Assembly: GCA_026119855.1 (NCBI GenBank)
Contig: JAOWBW010000113.1
Coordinates: forward strand, 1,612,001 to 1,676,000
Origin: Campanula takesimana
Lineage: Eukaryota > Streptophyta > Magnoliopsida > Asterales > Campanulaceae
Length of the DNA stretch: 64,000 nt
Reading direction: 5' to 3'
A model generated the notes under the pieces. The model searched no databases. It was not told the origin of the DNA and saw only the letters and a program-made list of their open reading frames with translations. Below are positions 11,486-23,381 of the stretch, piece after piece (the first letter of the stretch is position 1; each line of letters begins with the position of its first letter). Both the position numbers and the translations under genes were made by a program.

Positions 11486-11934
11486 TGTAAGAACATGGCT
11501 TGCAACACAAGTCGTTTAGACTTCCATTCATAAAGTTATGATTATAATATTAATTTATAAAGTATAGTTGATAATAAAATGTGTAGAATTCCTGGATATA
11601 TATTACCTAATTGTGATGGGCAAAAGGGTAATTTATTATCATAAAGCTTGAAAGGGTGTGGTCCCTAAATGAAATGTCACCAAGTCTACTATATAAATGG
11701 GCACTCCATTTTTCATTAGTACTCTCTCCATAAATCTTCATTAAGTGTTAAAGAAGTAAAGAGGAAAGACATTCATCATTTAGAAGATCATTCTCCTATT
11801 TGTTCTTCATCTTCATTTCTCCCTACTTCATAATGGATTCAACAGGTATTTGTTCTTAACGCTTCCGCTTCATCTTTCCTCTCTCTCTTACTTAAATATG
11901 AGTGTGGCATTCAGGGTTTAAAATTGTTCTAACA
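11486..11934 (+). repeat. Copia-3 5' LTR
   Basis: 449 bp, TGTAAGAAC...TTCTAACA. Contains a TATA-like ctatataaatgg near 11690. It lacks a short segment present in the 3' LTR (atcaaccctttagactactcc, around 17387). Confidence 0.93.
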
Positions 11935-12344
11935 ATTGGTATCAGAGCCCCGCTCATTATTTAGTTTGAGTTTGAGTTCTTGTATTAAGAAAAAGCTTTC
12001 ATGCTTTACTTTGATTCATTTTCTCTGTTGAATCATAAGGTTTTTGATGTCGATTAGGGACTCTAATTCGTTAATAGAGTGCTGATGATCTTCATCTAAA
12101 ATTAAGAAAAATGGTTTGAAAGTTTTGTTCATTAAAAGGTTCAAGTGAGACTATCCCTTCATAACATGGTTTATGTTTTTTTTTTTTGTGCATACCATGT
12201 GGATCTACTCACTTGATTCCATTAATTTTAAAAGGCAAGATTATCCTAAATAACATGGTTTTATGTTTTAAGTACATACCATGCGGATCTACTTGCAATT
12301 CATTTGATTTTGAGGAAAATTTAGACAAAAATTCAGAAGTGCAG

Positions 12345-12660
12345 ATTGTTTGGCACGGTCGTGCTCTTTTGTTTGGCACGGCCGTGCGCCTCAATTACCT
12401 TGAACCGGTGCGTATGAATAGTGCTGGTCCGGACGGGTGTCTTGTTTGAACCGGTCGGATCGGTTCGTTTGGCACGGTCGTGTCCTTTGTTTGGCACGGC
12501 CGTGCTCATTGTACCGTGAGAACATGCTTTGTCTGATAATTTTGGCACGGTCGTGCATCATTTTTTAGCACGGTCGTGCAAAGTGTGCCGCGAGAACATG
12601 CATTTCTGTAAATTGTTGCACGGTCGTGCAGCTTTCTATGCTCGACCGTGCAGCTACTGT
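12345..12660 (+). repeat. Array of GCACGG(T/C)CGTGC palindromes in the Copia-3 leader
   Basis: Between the primer site and gag, eight short near-palindromes occur: TTGGCACGGTCGTGCTC, GGCACGGCCGTGCGCC and variants near 12353, 12376, 12471, 12494, 12543, 12569, 12616 and 12640. They stand out as CpG-rich blocks in AT-rich surroundings and match motifs in the LTRs of Gypsy-1 and of the palindrome at 47719-50676. Confidence 0.85.
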
Positions 12661-13194
12661 TCATCAGAATTGAATTTTGCACAATTTTGTTTTCCTCTTG
12701 AACAAAACATACATTTTTTCAAACCTTAAAGCCCTGATTAATTATATGCTTAAATAATTTTATTCATTGTTTAAATAATATTATCACCCAAGTGATTAAC
12801 GTTATTTAAATGCAAAATTATTAAAGTGTTGAATGTTTAAGTTAATATGTGAATGACTTGAATTTTCCAAAGAAGATCTTGACATTTGACTAAACTTAGG
12901 CATTCATGTGGTAACAAATAAAATGAACATTAGGATATTTTTTTAGGTACTTATGTCGGCCCAAAGGAAGATTAAGTATTTATTAAAATGTAAGTTCAAA
13001 TTGCTTGTTACCTAAGGCAATCATTTATGAGTTAACTCGCAATCCAAAGATTAGTTTTGATGTCATGTTGATTGTCTTATTGATGGATTTCGTTGATATA
13101 ATTAATCATTTTTCATTTGTAGTTTCTTATTCATGTTTTGTTTTCATTCCTTTTTTGTTCTCAAAACCCAACAGATTTACTTATTGCTTCATCC

Positions 13195-16100
13195 GTGATT
13201 ACTGCTATGAGTACTTTATCGATGCTTAATGGAACTAATTTTAAAACTTGGAAAAATAAAATGATTATAATCTTAGGCTATATGGACCTAGAACTCGCAT
13301 TAAGGGATTCGTTTTCTCTTCTTATTGCTTAAGTGCTGAGAAGTGAAAATAATCTAACCGCGTGAGCCTAATGATAATAAATAATGTTGTCCCGGAGACA
13401 TTTTGGATAGAGTCTCCGAGGATGTTGATGCTGAAACGTTCCTTGATACCCTTAAAGAAGCTTGTTTTCTTAAGGAATAAGGGTACCGGAAATTTAAGGG
13501 AGTACATTTAGAAAGAGATCACCTATCAACAAAACTAAAAGCACTTAAGTCCGGGATATCCAAAGATATTCTTATGCTTTTAGTTTTGATCTTTCTTCCT
13601 TCTCAGTTTGGTCACTTTGAGGTGACCTATAATTGTCAAATGATAAGTGAAATATTAATGAATTATTTTCACTTATGATACAAGAGGAAGATAGGTTAAA
13701 AGTGATTTAGAACTAAATGTGTTCATTTAGCATCTATCTTTTCTCATGGGACAAGAGAAGAGGGAAAGAAACTGTGGTTGCAAGTAATGAGAAGTCTAAA
13801 GGATCATCTAATGATCATAAAGAAATGCTTCTTTTGCAAGGACCTTACTAATATGAAGTTCGATTACCCTAAGTATCACGCTTGGCGTGAAAGGTATATC
13901 ATTTGGTCTTGTTTGTATTGTATTGAGGTTAATTTGGTTTCAATTCCTACATATACATGGTGATTGGATTTTGGTGCGACCACTCACATAAAGATGTTTA
14001 AGTAGGATTGCCTAAATTACCGAAGACCTAAGTAAAGATGAAGAAATTCATCTATATGGAAACTAGGAATCCGGTTGAAGTTATAGGCATAAGGATCCTT
14101 TAGGTTATTGTTAAAGTACTAAGTATTATTTGTATTAATACATTCATTGTACCATCATTTGAACGGAATTTAATATATATATCACAATATTGAATAAAGA
14201 AGGTTATTTTGTTCATTTTTTGTGACCTTTATTTTAAATTCCAAGGTTGTTGGTACTAGTACTTTGTCAAGTGTTCTTTATTTACTTGACATTATTCAAA
14301 CAATAAATGTGTCCCTTAATGATGAAATCAAAACTAGAAAGCAAAAGTTATCAAGTAAATTTTATTTCATTAAGACATAGGCATTTGGGTCATATTTCCA
14401 AGAGGAAAATTGATAAGCTTATGTTAAAAGAAATCTTAAACAAACTTGATATTTTGGAAAATACTTTTGCATTAAATGCCTTAAAGTAAATTTACAAACA
14501 TTGTAGTATTCTCGAGAGCATCAAGTGTCTCAATGAACTAATGCATTCGGATATTTGTAGGCCATTAATTATTCCTTCATGGAAAAGGTCAACAATAGTT
14601 ATTATGTTCAAAATGACTAAACTCTTAGTTTGAATACATTTATTTGCTTCATAAAATATTGAGTTTGGACGTTGTAAAAGTCTTATAAAGACAAAGTTGG
14701 AAATCAACTTTGAAAGACTATTAAGAACATTAGGTCCAATCATGATAGTGTATATCATAGTTGGATTAATTGTTAAAAGAAACAACGTCTAGGTCCTTTT
14801 TACTCGCTATTTTGAAAGAGTGTGGGATTATCTCTCTTTACATTTGAGCCGGGTACGCCTAGCATGAATATTGTAATAGAGACATATTGAAATCCTTAAG
14901 GATATGGTAATAAGTATGTTTTATACTTCTCTTACCTCACTCATTATGTGCGATACGTTAAAACCGCAACATTTATTCTCATTAAAGCTCCCTCTAAGGC
15001 TACTAATATAAACCCTTAATGATTTAAGGACGCGTTCCTTATTCGTCCTTAAATCATATTCATTTATGGGGTTGTCTAGTATATGGATAGACTTTATAAG
15101 TCTACTAAGGGAAAGTTAGACGTAAGATTATTAGTAGTTATTCATGGGGTAAGCCGAGAGAACTAGGGGATATATAAATTTTACAACCCGAAAGTTAGAA
15201 CGTTTTGAAAAACGAGAAATGCTAGGTTCTTTTAAGGATGTTGGGAGAATTTGGAGTAATATTTTGAATTTGAAAAGGAAGAGGAATTCATTTATATGAA
15301 ATCTATTTATATACCACTTCCTATAGTTCCAATTGGATATCAAGTTTTGAACTTGACATTCAAGAAGAGCATATAATTCAAAATAAATATGATTTCCCTA
15401 TAAGGAAATTCAACAACCTCAAAATTAGTAAGAACCGGTGCCCTTATAGAGATCAAATAGAGTAAGAAGGAATGCAATTCCGGATATTCATTAAGTGTAT
15501 CTTGTCGAGAATAAGGGACACTTAGGTATAGTGGGAGATAATCTATTTATCTTCCATAAAACCATCAATAGTCCTAATTCTCATAAGAAGATTAATGCCA
15601 TTAATAAAGAGTTACAATCTTTTGAAAGATGACAACGTTTGGGATCTTATTTCATTACATAAGGATTCACAAAGTAATGTTGAAAGATATAAAGCCCATC
15701 CAGTTGCTAAAGATTTTAACTCATAAGAAAGGTATTGATTATAAAGAAAGAAACACTTTTCCGGTATCTTCTAAAAGCTTCTTAGGATCATTATGGCACT
15801 AATAGCACATTTGATCTTAAGCTTCATTAAATGGATATTAGAGAAAACTTTTCTTAATGGAGACATTAAGGAAACTATCTATATGGAGAAATTCATTTAT
15901 GAACTTAAGTAAAACTTCTCATTAATGGTATTTAGAATTTAACCAAGTTATTCTTTCATTTGTTTTGAAATGAATCTTGGTAAATATTAAGTATACCATA
16001 AGTTCAGTGGGAGTAAATTTATAATTTTGGTCTTATATGTGGATGATATTTTGCTTGCTAGTAATGATATGAACCTTATTAAGGAAACTAAGAAATTTCT

Positions 16101-16860
16101 TATTTGAAATGAAAAATCTTGGTAAGGCATCTTTGTATTAAGAATCCAAATTCACCGTGATCGCTCATGAAATGTTTTAGGATTATCACAAAAGGCCATA
16201 TGGAAATGTATTACAAAAGGTTTAGCATGCAAAAATGTAAACCACATGACACCCCTAATTTTAAAGGAGACATTCTTAGTCTCAAACAGTGTCCTAAAGG
16301 TAAATTTTGAATCCAAGTATATGGAAAATTCCCTCTTTGCATCAGCAGTAGGAAGCTTAATGTATACGTAAATCTTACATTTAACGTTGGGATGCTTTGT
16401 CAATACCAAAGCAATCCGGAAAGAACATTAAGTAGCAGCCAAAAGAATGATAGAAGTATTTACAAAAACACTAAAGAACTGCATGCCTATGTTTTGAAGT
16501 CGGATCATCTTGAGATCATTAGGTATTCCGACATTAGTTAAATATATGGCTGCATATGTTTTAATGGACTGTAATTTGTCAAAACAAGTGTCGAAAGACC
16601 AATTAAGAAATGACTATCAGGTAGCAGTTCTGTACTCTAACAAGAGTTTATGGATTTAGACATTAATTATCTTGTTATAAAGAAAAGAGTACAAAAAGAA
16701 CGAAAGGGATACAACTTATAGAAACAAACTCTATTTAAAGGATCCATTTATGAAAAAGTTATCATCTTCAGTGTTTCACGAGCATGTTGCTCATATGGGT
16801 GTAACAAATTTTGATAACATTTAGTATAGTGGGAGTTTGTGTTGTTCTTTCATTAGTTGT
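13195..16860 (+). pseudogene. Copia-3 gag-pol remnant
   Basis: Only short open stretches survive, but order and motifs are clear: gag N-terminus at 13207, knuckle near 13826, HLGH of GAG-pre-integrase near 14385, integrase pieces, a reverse transcriptase finger/palm region near 15690-15900 (ending LNGDIKETIYMEK), and YVDD near 16035 followed by LLASNDM. The frame changes repeatedly and stop codons are frequent, so no protein can be made. Extent is approximate. Confidence 0.85.
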
Positions 16861-17164
16861 TCTATTTAAAGTTTTGATCTCATTTGGTTAAGTTGGACTA
16901 GTTGGAAGAATATGTATATATTCATTATGATTCCATGCTACACATCTATACTTTTGATCTATGTCATTTAGTTGGATTTGTATACGTGATTATTGTGGGT
17001 TTAGTTGCGAATCAATTACAACGACTGCCCCTTTAGTCCTATACTTGTATGGCTAATGGACGAGATTGTTATAAATGACAATAAAGTGCGCACATAAGGG
17101 TTGTCATTTGTGTTATGTTCATAATTTAAAGGAAGTACTTTGTTTTGCAACCCAAGTGGGAGAT

Positions 17165-17629
17165 TGTAAGAACATGGCTTGCAACACAAGTCGTTTAGAC
17201 TTCCATTCATAAAGTTATGATTATAATATTAATTTATAAAGTATAGTTGATAATAAAATGTGTAGAATTCCTGGATATATATTACCTAATTGTGATGGGC
17301 AAAAGGGTAATTTATTATCATAAAGCTTGAAAGGGTGTGGTCCCTAAATGAAATGTCACCAAGTCTACTATATAAAGGGCATTCCATCAACCCTTTAGAC
17401 TACTCCATTTTTCATTAGTACTCTCTCCATAAATCTTCATTAAGTGTTAAAGAAGTAAAAGAGGAAAAACATTCATCATTTAGAAGATCATTCTCCTATT
17501 TGTTCTTCATCTTCATTTCTCCCTACTTCATAATGGATTCAACAGGTATTTGTTCTTAACGCTTCCGCTTCATCTCTCTCTCTTACTTAAATATGAGTGT
17601 GGCATTCAGGGTTTAAAATTGTTTTAACA
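17165..17629 (+). repeat. Copia-3 3' LTR, immediately upstream of the JAZ10-like gene
   Basis: 465 bp. It ends 237 bp before the ATG at 17867 and lies in the same orientation. It has a TATA-like ctatataaag near 17368, so LTR-initiated transcripts could read into the gene; whether they do cannot be seen from sequence. Confidence 0.92.
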
Positions 17630-17866
17630 GTAAACCCCAATCCATCCGCCATGATTCCATAAATCCCGCCTCACAAAACCCTTGCCGCTTTAACTCATTA
17701 CACCTTTGTGAGAAAGATAAATACTCCATCTGGCTCCCACAACCACCCTTCTCATATTTAACTCGTGCCTCCCTTCATATTGACGGAGGTGTATACATTA
17801 CTATAATTTAAATTCTCCCTAGCTCATCTTCCTTCACACCCAAACTCTGTACCAAATCTCTCGACA

Positions 17867-20212
17867 ATGTCGCGATCCGCCGTCGAATTCGACTTCTTCC
17901 GCCTGGAAAAGGATTCCCTCGCTTCTCCTCAACCTCCCCTCAATAAGATTTCCGATCGCCGCCACAAATTTCGCGGTTAGTTCTCATTTCTATTATCCTG
18001 TAACATAATTCTCTTCCTTTTTTTTTTTTTTTTACATTTTCTTGACATTTACTATGTGTGTTTTTTCCAGATATCCAAAGTGTCATTTCGAAGCTCAATC
18101 CGGAGCTTCTGAGGACGGTGATTGCTTCCGGTTCTGCTAAAGCATTTTCAAACGCCGACGTTTTTGCTCCTAATTCGGTTCCCTCCACTCCCAAGGAGGG
18201 ACAATTCTCTTTTCCCGCCTTACCCGCGGTTTCTAATCCTATCTATAGGTACCATTTGTTTTTCAAATTTTCATTTCCTTAATTGTCATGGTTCGTTTCT
18301 CCTCACCTCCTTATGGCATGGACATTGTCAAAAAAAAAAAAAAAAAAAGTTGTCATGGTTCGTTTTTATTTTTAATTCTATTTTGGAACGCTTTAAAAGG
18401 AATCATGTAGCCTACGACTGAATATTTTGTACAAAGGAGGAATCAAGTAGTATGATTCTGCGATTTAAATTTTATCTATTTCTGGAATTTTCAGGAATGT
18501 TAGTGCCGAGCAAAACGGCGCCGGATCTGCTCCGTTGACGATTTTTTATAACGGAACTGTCGCCACGTTTGATGTCTCTCAAGATCAGGCCAGTTGCATT
18601 TAGTCACGTTTTTATTCTTCCCTGCAAAATAAAAAACCAAATTAAATGACATACGTGCTTGTACAGTTCAACTGATTTAAAATGTTGTGTTTTTTAATCG
18701 ATTTGTTAATTGTTTATTATTTAGGCGGAAAATATTCTAAAACTTGCTCAGGATGAAGGCTCTAAAGCCATAGATTCCAAGCTTGCTTCTTCTACAGCCA
18801 GTGAACATGTGCTGGCCAATTTTAAAGGAGGTTTGTTCTTTTCATTTGCTATTTATTACTATAATATTGTTTTAACTCAATACAAATGTATTTGTAGATT
18901 ATGATGATGTTAAAATTAACAAAAATTGACTCATCTGTTTCCTCAGATCTACCAATTGCTCGGAAGAAGTCACTACTGAGGTTTTTGGAGAAGCGAAAGG
19001 AGAGGTGTGTTAAATTTTAAACTAGCATTTTAATACCTCCTTTAGTTTGTTCAATTCCATTTACTTGTGTTCCCCCTTTTTCCTATTTAATTTTTATTCT
19101 AACTCATCTTTGAATGCTCTTTCATTAGTCTTTGACATTATCTTTGAGCTTTACTTTTATTGTTTCCAACAAGGTTCTAAAAAGCGCTAGGCGGAGTCTA
19201 TACGGGACTTAGGCAGGGCCGAGAATTCATGAATAGTTATAATATCCTAGGCGGGACTTAGGCGTTTCATGAACGCCTAGCGCCTAGGCGGCCTAGACAG
19301 GCGTCTTTTAGAACACTGGTTTCCAATTCAAGTGTTAAACTTGTTTGTCTCCATGTCTTTACCTAAGATAAAATGCCTTGGGGAAAAGGGACATTTTTTT
19401 GGTGGCTTTATGGTTTCGTCTGTGGTTTTAGGTTACACTGCGTTTTAACTTTCGGTTATGGATCGCTGAATGGTAATAGAATATACCAAAGGGTTGCTAG
19501 AGGCGGCAATATACACTCAATTTCACCTCAACTTTAAGTGTGGTCATATGTGTTAGTTCTTTGAAACATCACTTCAAAATTATCTCCCTGGTAGGTAAGT
19601 TGTAGCCAAGTTTTTTTCTGTATCTAAGCCGACAAGGGTGGTAACCAAGTTATTTTCTGTATTTGAGGTGGAAATGAGCGGGACCTCATTCGTAAGAAAG
19701 TACTTTTGGGGATCAAATATCACCTAACCATTAACATGGGCCTAAATCGTGCTGGCAGTTCCAATTTCTGATATACAGTATATACGGAGTATCATTTTGC
19801 TCTACTTGTATGTTGTTTGAACATGGCATTGCTTGCTTAGAGTTTTGCATATTCCACAACAATTTCACCTAATCATGCAGCAAGCTTTCGTAGCAGGAAA
19901 TTTATAATTGCGGAAAGTATTTAAATAAAGTAAAATCCTAGCACCATTGTCACATGGCATTACTTTCAACAACATATATAGTCCTAATCCTATCACAAAG
20001 TGAGATCCGTGTTAGGTAACCAAATCAAGTTCACCAACTTTTTGTTCCTAAACAAATCACAATCTTTATGCTTTTGCTTACTTTTGAGGTTCTAGTTCTA
20101 CAAATGAAGAATTAACACGGCTTCTTTTGTGATTGTTTGCAGGCTGATTTCCGCATCTCCTTATGTTTGTCGGTTGCTTGCCGACAACGCGTCGACGTCT
20201 TCCTATTATTAG
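17867..20212 (+). CDS. TIFY9: TIFY9/JAZ10-like jasmonate ZIM-domain repressor
   Basis: Six exons give 204 residues: 17867-17975, 18071-18248, 18495-18588, 18725-18830, 18947-19004, 20143-20212. JAZ proteins are nuclear repressors that bind MYC factors and are degraded through COI1 when jasmonoyl-isoleucine rises. Seen here: an N-terminus (MSRSAVEFDFFRLEK...DRRHKFRDIQ) resembling JAZ10, including the region that acts as a second MYC-binding segment; the TIFY core TIFYNGTVATF at residues 111-121; and a Jas motif DLPIARKKSLLRFLEKRKER from residue 163 with PY at 188-189. The last intron splits Jas just before the PY part, as in the known JAZ 'Jas intron'. Intron 3 starts with GC, the only boundary that keeps the TIFY frame. 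The start is the first ATG of the conserved N-terminus. Assignment to JAZ10 rests on recalled family patterns. Confidence 0.93.
19170..19318. mobile_element. hAT-type MITE in the Jas intron
   Basis: 149 bp, ends CAAGGTTCTAAAA and (reversed) CAGTGTTCTAAAA, exact 8-bp target duplication GTTTCCAA at 19162-19169 and 19319-19326. The 8-bp duplication and CAGTG-type end point to hAT. It lies inside intron 5 of the JAZ10-like gene. Related to 2733-2912. Confidence 0.9.
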
Positions 20213-21279
20213 AATAATTGATTTCAATTAATAGAAGTAAATGAAGGACATGAAGTACAAGAGTGTTTTTTTCTTTCTTTATTTATCGTGGCTTAGTTGA
20301 ATTGATTATGTTGACAATGACTAAGTGGGATTATATACTTATACTGGTAGGTGATGGTGAAGGGCACGTTTTAGATGATAGGAAAAGAAAAGTTTTTTTT
20401 TTTTTTGAAAGAGGAAAAGAAAAGTTGGAATGCGACATTTGCCAGTTTGAATAGGGCCTCCTTTTTCTTAGCAGTTTTCTACTCTATTTCTTGACCCTGT
20501 TTTTCTTTTTCTTTTTTCCGGCGTGCCTGGGACAAATGTTCTTTTATTCATAGTTTTATAATTTCATTGAGACATGTTTAAAAGTATCTTTTGAGTACTG
20601 TATAGTATACTGTACGGAGTATTGTTTTACCACTTCCATCCCAAATTAAATTTCAATTTTTTTTTAGTTTTAGGTAAATTTAAGGAAGTTGTGACATATA
20701 AGCATTTTTTTAGCATATACTTCATGTACTGTATACCTTTATTGATCTCACTATATAATACAGTATTATTGTGAGACATAATCTTTTATCAAAATGAGCA
20801 CTTACTTTAGGATAGAAAGAGTCGTTTTTTTTTTAAAAAAAAAAAATGTTTTTGACACAGTACAGCTGGCTAATTAAACATCCCGTGTACCATATGGCAA
20901 CGGGTAGCCAATTTGGACCAATTTATTTGAGCACATGTAGTGTATGTTAATTGATTAAAGTGTGGTGAGGAAGGAAATTTTCAAAGTCTTTGCATTATAC
21001 ATTTCCAAAGAAAAAGTTTTCCATGTTTTTTTTTGACCAACAATTAATAATTATTTATGTTATTAGAAAAGTAGGCGCAGGGCCTATAAAGTTGTGATAC
21101 ATATTGCGCGCGTAAATAACATTTCTATGTGCTAGCTTGACCACGTTCCTATATACCTTACAAATATTAAAATTATTACACAAGGAAATGAACAAATATA
21201 TATCAGACAGTATAGATTCTAAACAAAAACTTCCATTTGCTTTTGTTCTGATGTAGTCACGTGCTTGGGTGGAGTCCGT
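20213..21279. other. 3' flank of JAZ10-like gene, AT-rich
   Basis: Likely holds the 3' untranslated region. A polypyrimidine/poly-T-rich stretch and scattered MITE-like fragments (ggagtattgttttaccactt near 20615) are seen, but no complete element or further gene. Confidence 0.4.
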
Positions 21280-22160
21280 TAGAACACTGATATTTGTGTA
21301 ATTGTTGCTTGTTTCCCATTATAGTCACTTGCTAATTGCCAGACATTCCGTCTGTATGCTTGAGTTAAATTTGCATGAGATGCTACTTGAAGCAATGCGC
21401 CCAAGTGTTGTGTCCCAGAGTTCCTATTCAAGACCAGCCCATCTAGCATCCTTTTTCCAGGCACCATATGTGATCAAGTTTTGTTGGTTGTTTGAAACGA
21501 GATTTTGGTTTTGGAGGTATTCCTCAAGAGTCTTTCACGACGAATCAAGACTCGATGTTAGGGAGTGTGGATTGTTTTGATAGGGCTGCGGTTTTATGGG
21601 TTTCTTTTAGAAATACTAGTCGTGGTTTTTTTTTTTTTTGGGGGGGGGGGGTGTTTAAAGTTTTTGTTTTTTCAGAACTTTGGATGGCTAAGGAGATGGT
21701 GTTTTCTATGTTTGGGTATCCATTGTTGAAGATGATGTCATTTCTATTTTTCCAGATTTTCCAAAATAGAAGTATAATAAAACAAAAATTAGTAGTTGGT
21801 AATGGCTTAGAGATCCAGGCAGTGAACCATTCAATCAAGTTGGCGTTTTGATGTTCAAGAGGGGCTGGGGCTGGGGCTGGGAGGTGTACTGGTGAGAGAT
21901 TCCAAGTTAGATGGACGAGTCTACATGATAGGAAAAAATGGGTTTCTGTTTTGTTTGGAGAACCGCATCTGTTGCAAAAATTGTGATGAGTTCAGTGTCG
22001 GACTTCCAGAGCTTTTTGGGTGGGGAGGTTCCGATTTAGAGCTCTCTAGATGAAAAACTTTATTTTGGGTTCTAGCGGGAGGTTCCATAGGGTGTTCCAG
22101 GTTTTGGTATGGTTGGAGATGGATCTCTCTAAAATGATATTTGTTGTGTCTTTGTGAGTT
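21280..22160 (-). pseudogene. LINE (L1-type) remnant: zinc-binding RT domain and RNase H start
   Basis: On the minus strand, 21660-22010 reads HHNFCNRCGSPNKTETHFFL followed by SCRLVHLTW, the zf-RVT signature of plant L1 elements. It continues with FWKIWKNRNDIIFNN and a Pro-rich joint that normally precedes the RNase H-like domain. The remaining RNase H part (21280-21650) is broken by stops. The reverse transcriptase itself is missing, so this is a 5'-truncated or eroded fragment. Confidence 0.72.
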
Positions 22161-23381
22161 GAGAGGGCTATGTAATATTCGGTTTTGACTGAGTAGTTTC
22201 CACTATCTTACTTTCTCTCACCTTTTTTTTTCTTTCTAATTTCCACACATTTAGTTTTAGTAACCAAAAGTTTGAGGCGAAGGAAATAGTATCTAATTAT
22301 AGTGGCATCTTTCCATCATGTTAACTAAAAATTGACCTAGAAAAAAAGCTTCACTTCATTAGTTTAGTTTAAATTACTCATATAAAAGGGCAGCTTAGGA
22401 TATACTCCTCCACCAAGCCCAAGTATTCAGGTAGGTTATACTCCCTAAGTCCCATATAACTTGCACATTCTTTTTTGGTTGTCCTGTTTATTGACAAGTT
22501 TCCCTTTCTTAAAATATCCATATTTTTTCAACCCTACCCCCACTTGTACACTCATACACTTAACTTATGAGTCCACTTGCAAATCACCATACTTGCAACC
22601 TCTTTTTCAAATTTGGGAAGAGAGAGGGAAACAAACACAGAAGAGCCTACAAAAAATATCATGACAGAGAGGTTTGCGAGCAGAATATGCATTGGGGGAC
22701 CTCACATACTAAAGCTTATACTGTACTAGAAAACGTCCTCCCTCCAAAAAGAAAGGGGAGGGGGAATGTACTAGAAATAGGTTCACACATCAATGATGCC
22801 CCAAGTTAAATAATCAAAAATCAAACTACTATGTATTCTGTGTGTGTGACCAGTGAGTTAGTAAGCAGATTTCATACGATACAAATTCTTCAATGCCAAG
22901 TGAACCCCAGTCCTTAATTATCTAAATCATTGTCTATCCATATTCACGCAACCTTATTATTCCAAAAACACAACTTTCTATCAGTTTTGACCCTGAAGAA
23001 TAATGTATGATTTGTTTCCCCTTCCGGGTACTGGTTTATTTTGATAATAGAATGAATCTTTGCATAATCCCAAGAAAACAGGGCAATGACTTATACTGAA
23101 GAATTATACTATGATAAGAGTTCTACTATGTTCTCACATTTGTGCATGTAGCTGCCTCCATCGTAAATTATCATACTTAACAAAGCACGACTCTAACAAC
23201 AAGCTAAGGAAAAGATAGGCTTCCAAACATGAAATGTCAAGTTTCCGAAATCCTTAATGTGGTGAGACATAACATATCACACATGTGGAATTCATTAAAA
23301 TAGCTTTAACCAAAAAATCAGAGTCAAACACTTGTTGACACTCCACGATAAATAATACTCGAAACCTCCCCCCCCCCCCCA
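22161..23381. other. Intergenic; nothing firm
   Basis: A possible MITE left end (tactccctaagtcccatata) begins near 22439 without a partner. The rest shows no coding or repeat structure. A run of 14 C precedes the solo LTR. Confidence 0.4.

Larger units (their letters stand above)
11486..17629 (+). mobile_element. Full-length decayed Copia retrotransposon (Copia-3)
   Basis: 6,144 bp with exact 5-bp target duplication GTAAA (11481-11485, 17630-17634). LTRs are 11486-11934 and 17165-17629. The primer site ATTGGTATCAGAGCCCCGC (11935-11953) matches initiator tRNA-Met and the purine tract AAGTGGGAGAT precedes the 3' LTR. In between, gag (start about 13207, MSTLSMLNGTNFKTWKNKM), a degenerate CCHC knuckle (about 13826, CFFCKDLTNMKFDYP), GAG-pre-integrase (about 14367, RHRHLGHISKRKIDKL), integrase remnants (about 14850-15110), reverse transcriptase with the YVDDILLAS motif (16035-16046 for YVDD) and RNase H remnants follow in Copia order. 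Many stops and frameshifts disable it. Confidence 0.93.

Noticed and set aside
11935..11955. tRNA-like sequence TGGTATCAGAGCC
   Set aside because: Only the 3'-end complement of initiator tRNA-Met, serving as retroelement primer site; no cloverleaf. The same holds for 6160-6173, 9830-9845 and 36972-36986.
18593..18594. GT donor for intron 3 of the JAZ10-like gene
   Set aside because: It would shift the frame and destroy the conserved AENILKLA part of the TIFY domain.
20263..20454. 63-codon frame after the JAZ10-like gene
   Set aside because: Overlaps the probable 3' untranslated region and a poly-T stretch; no similarity.
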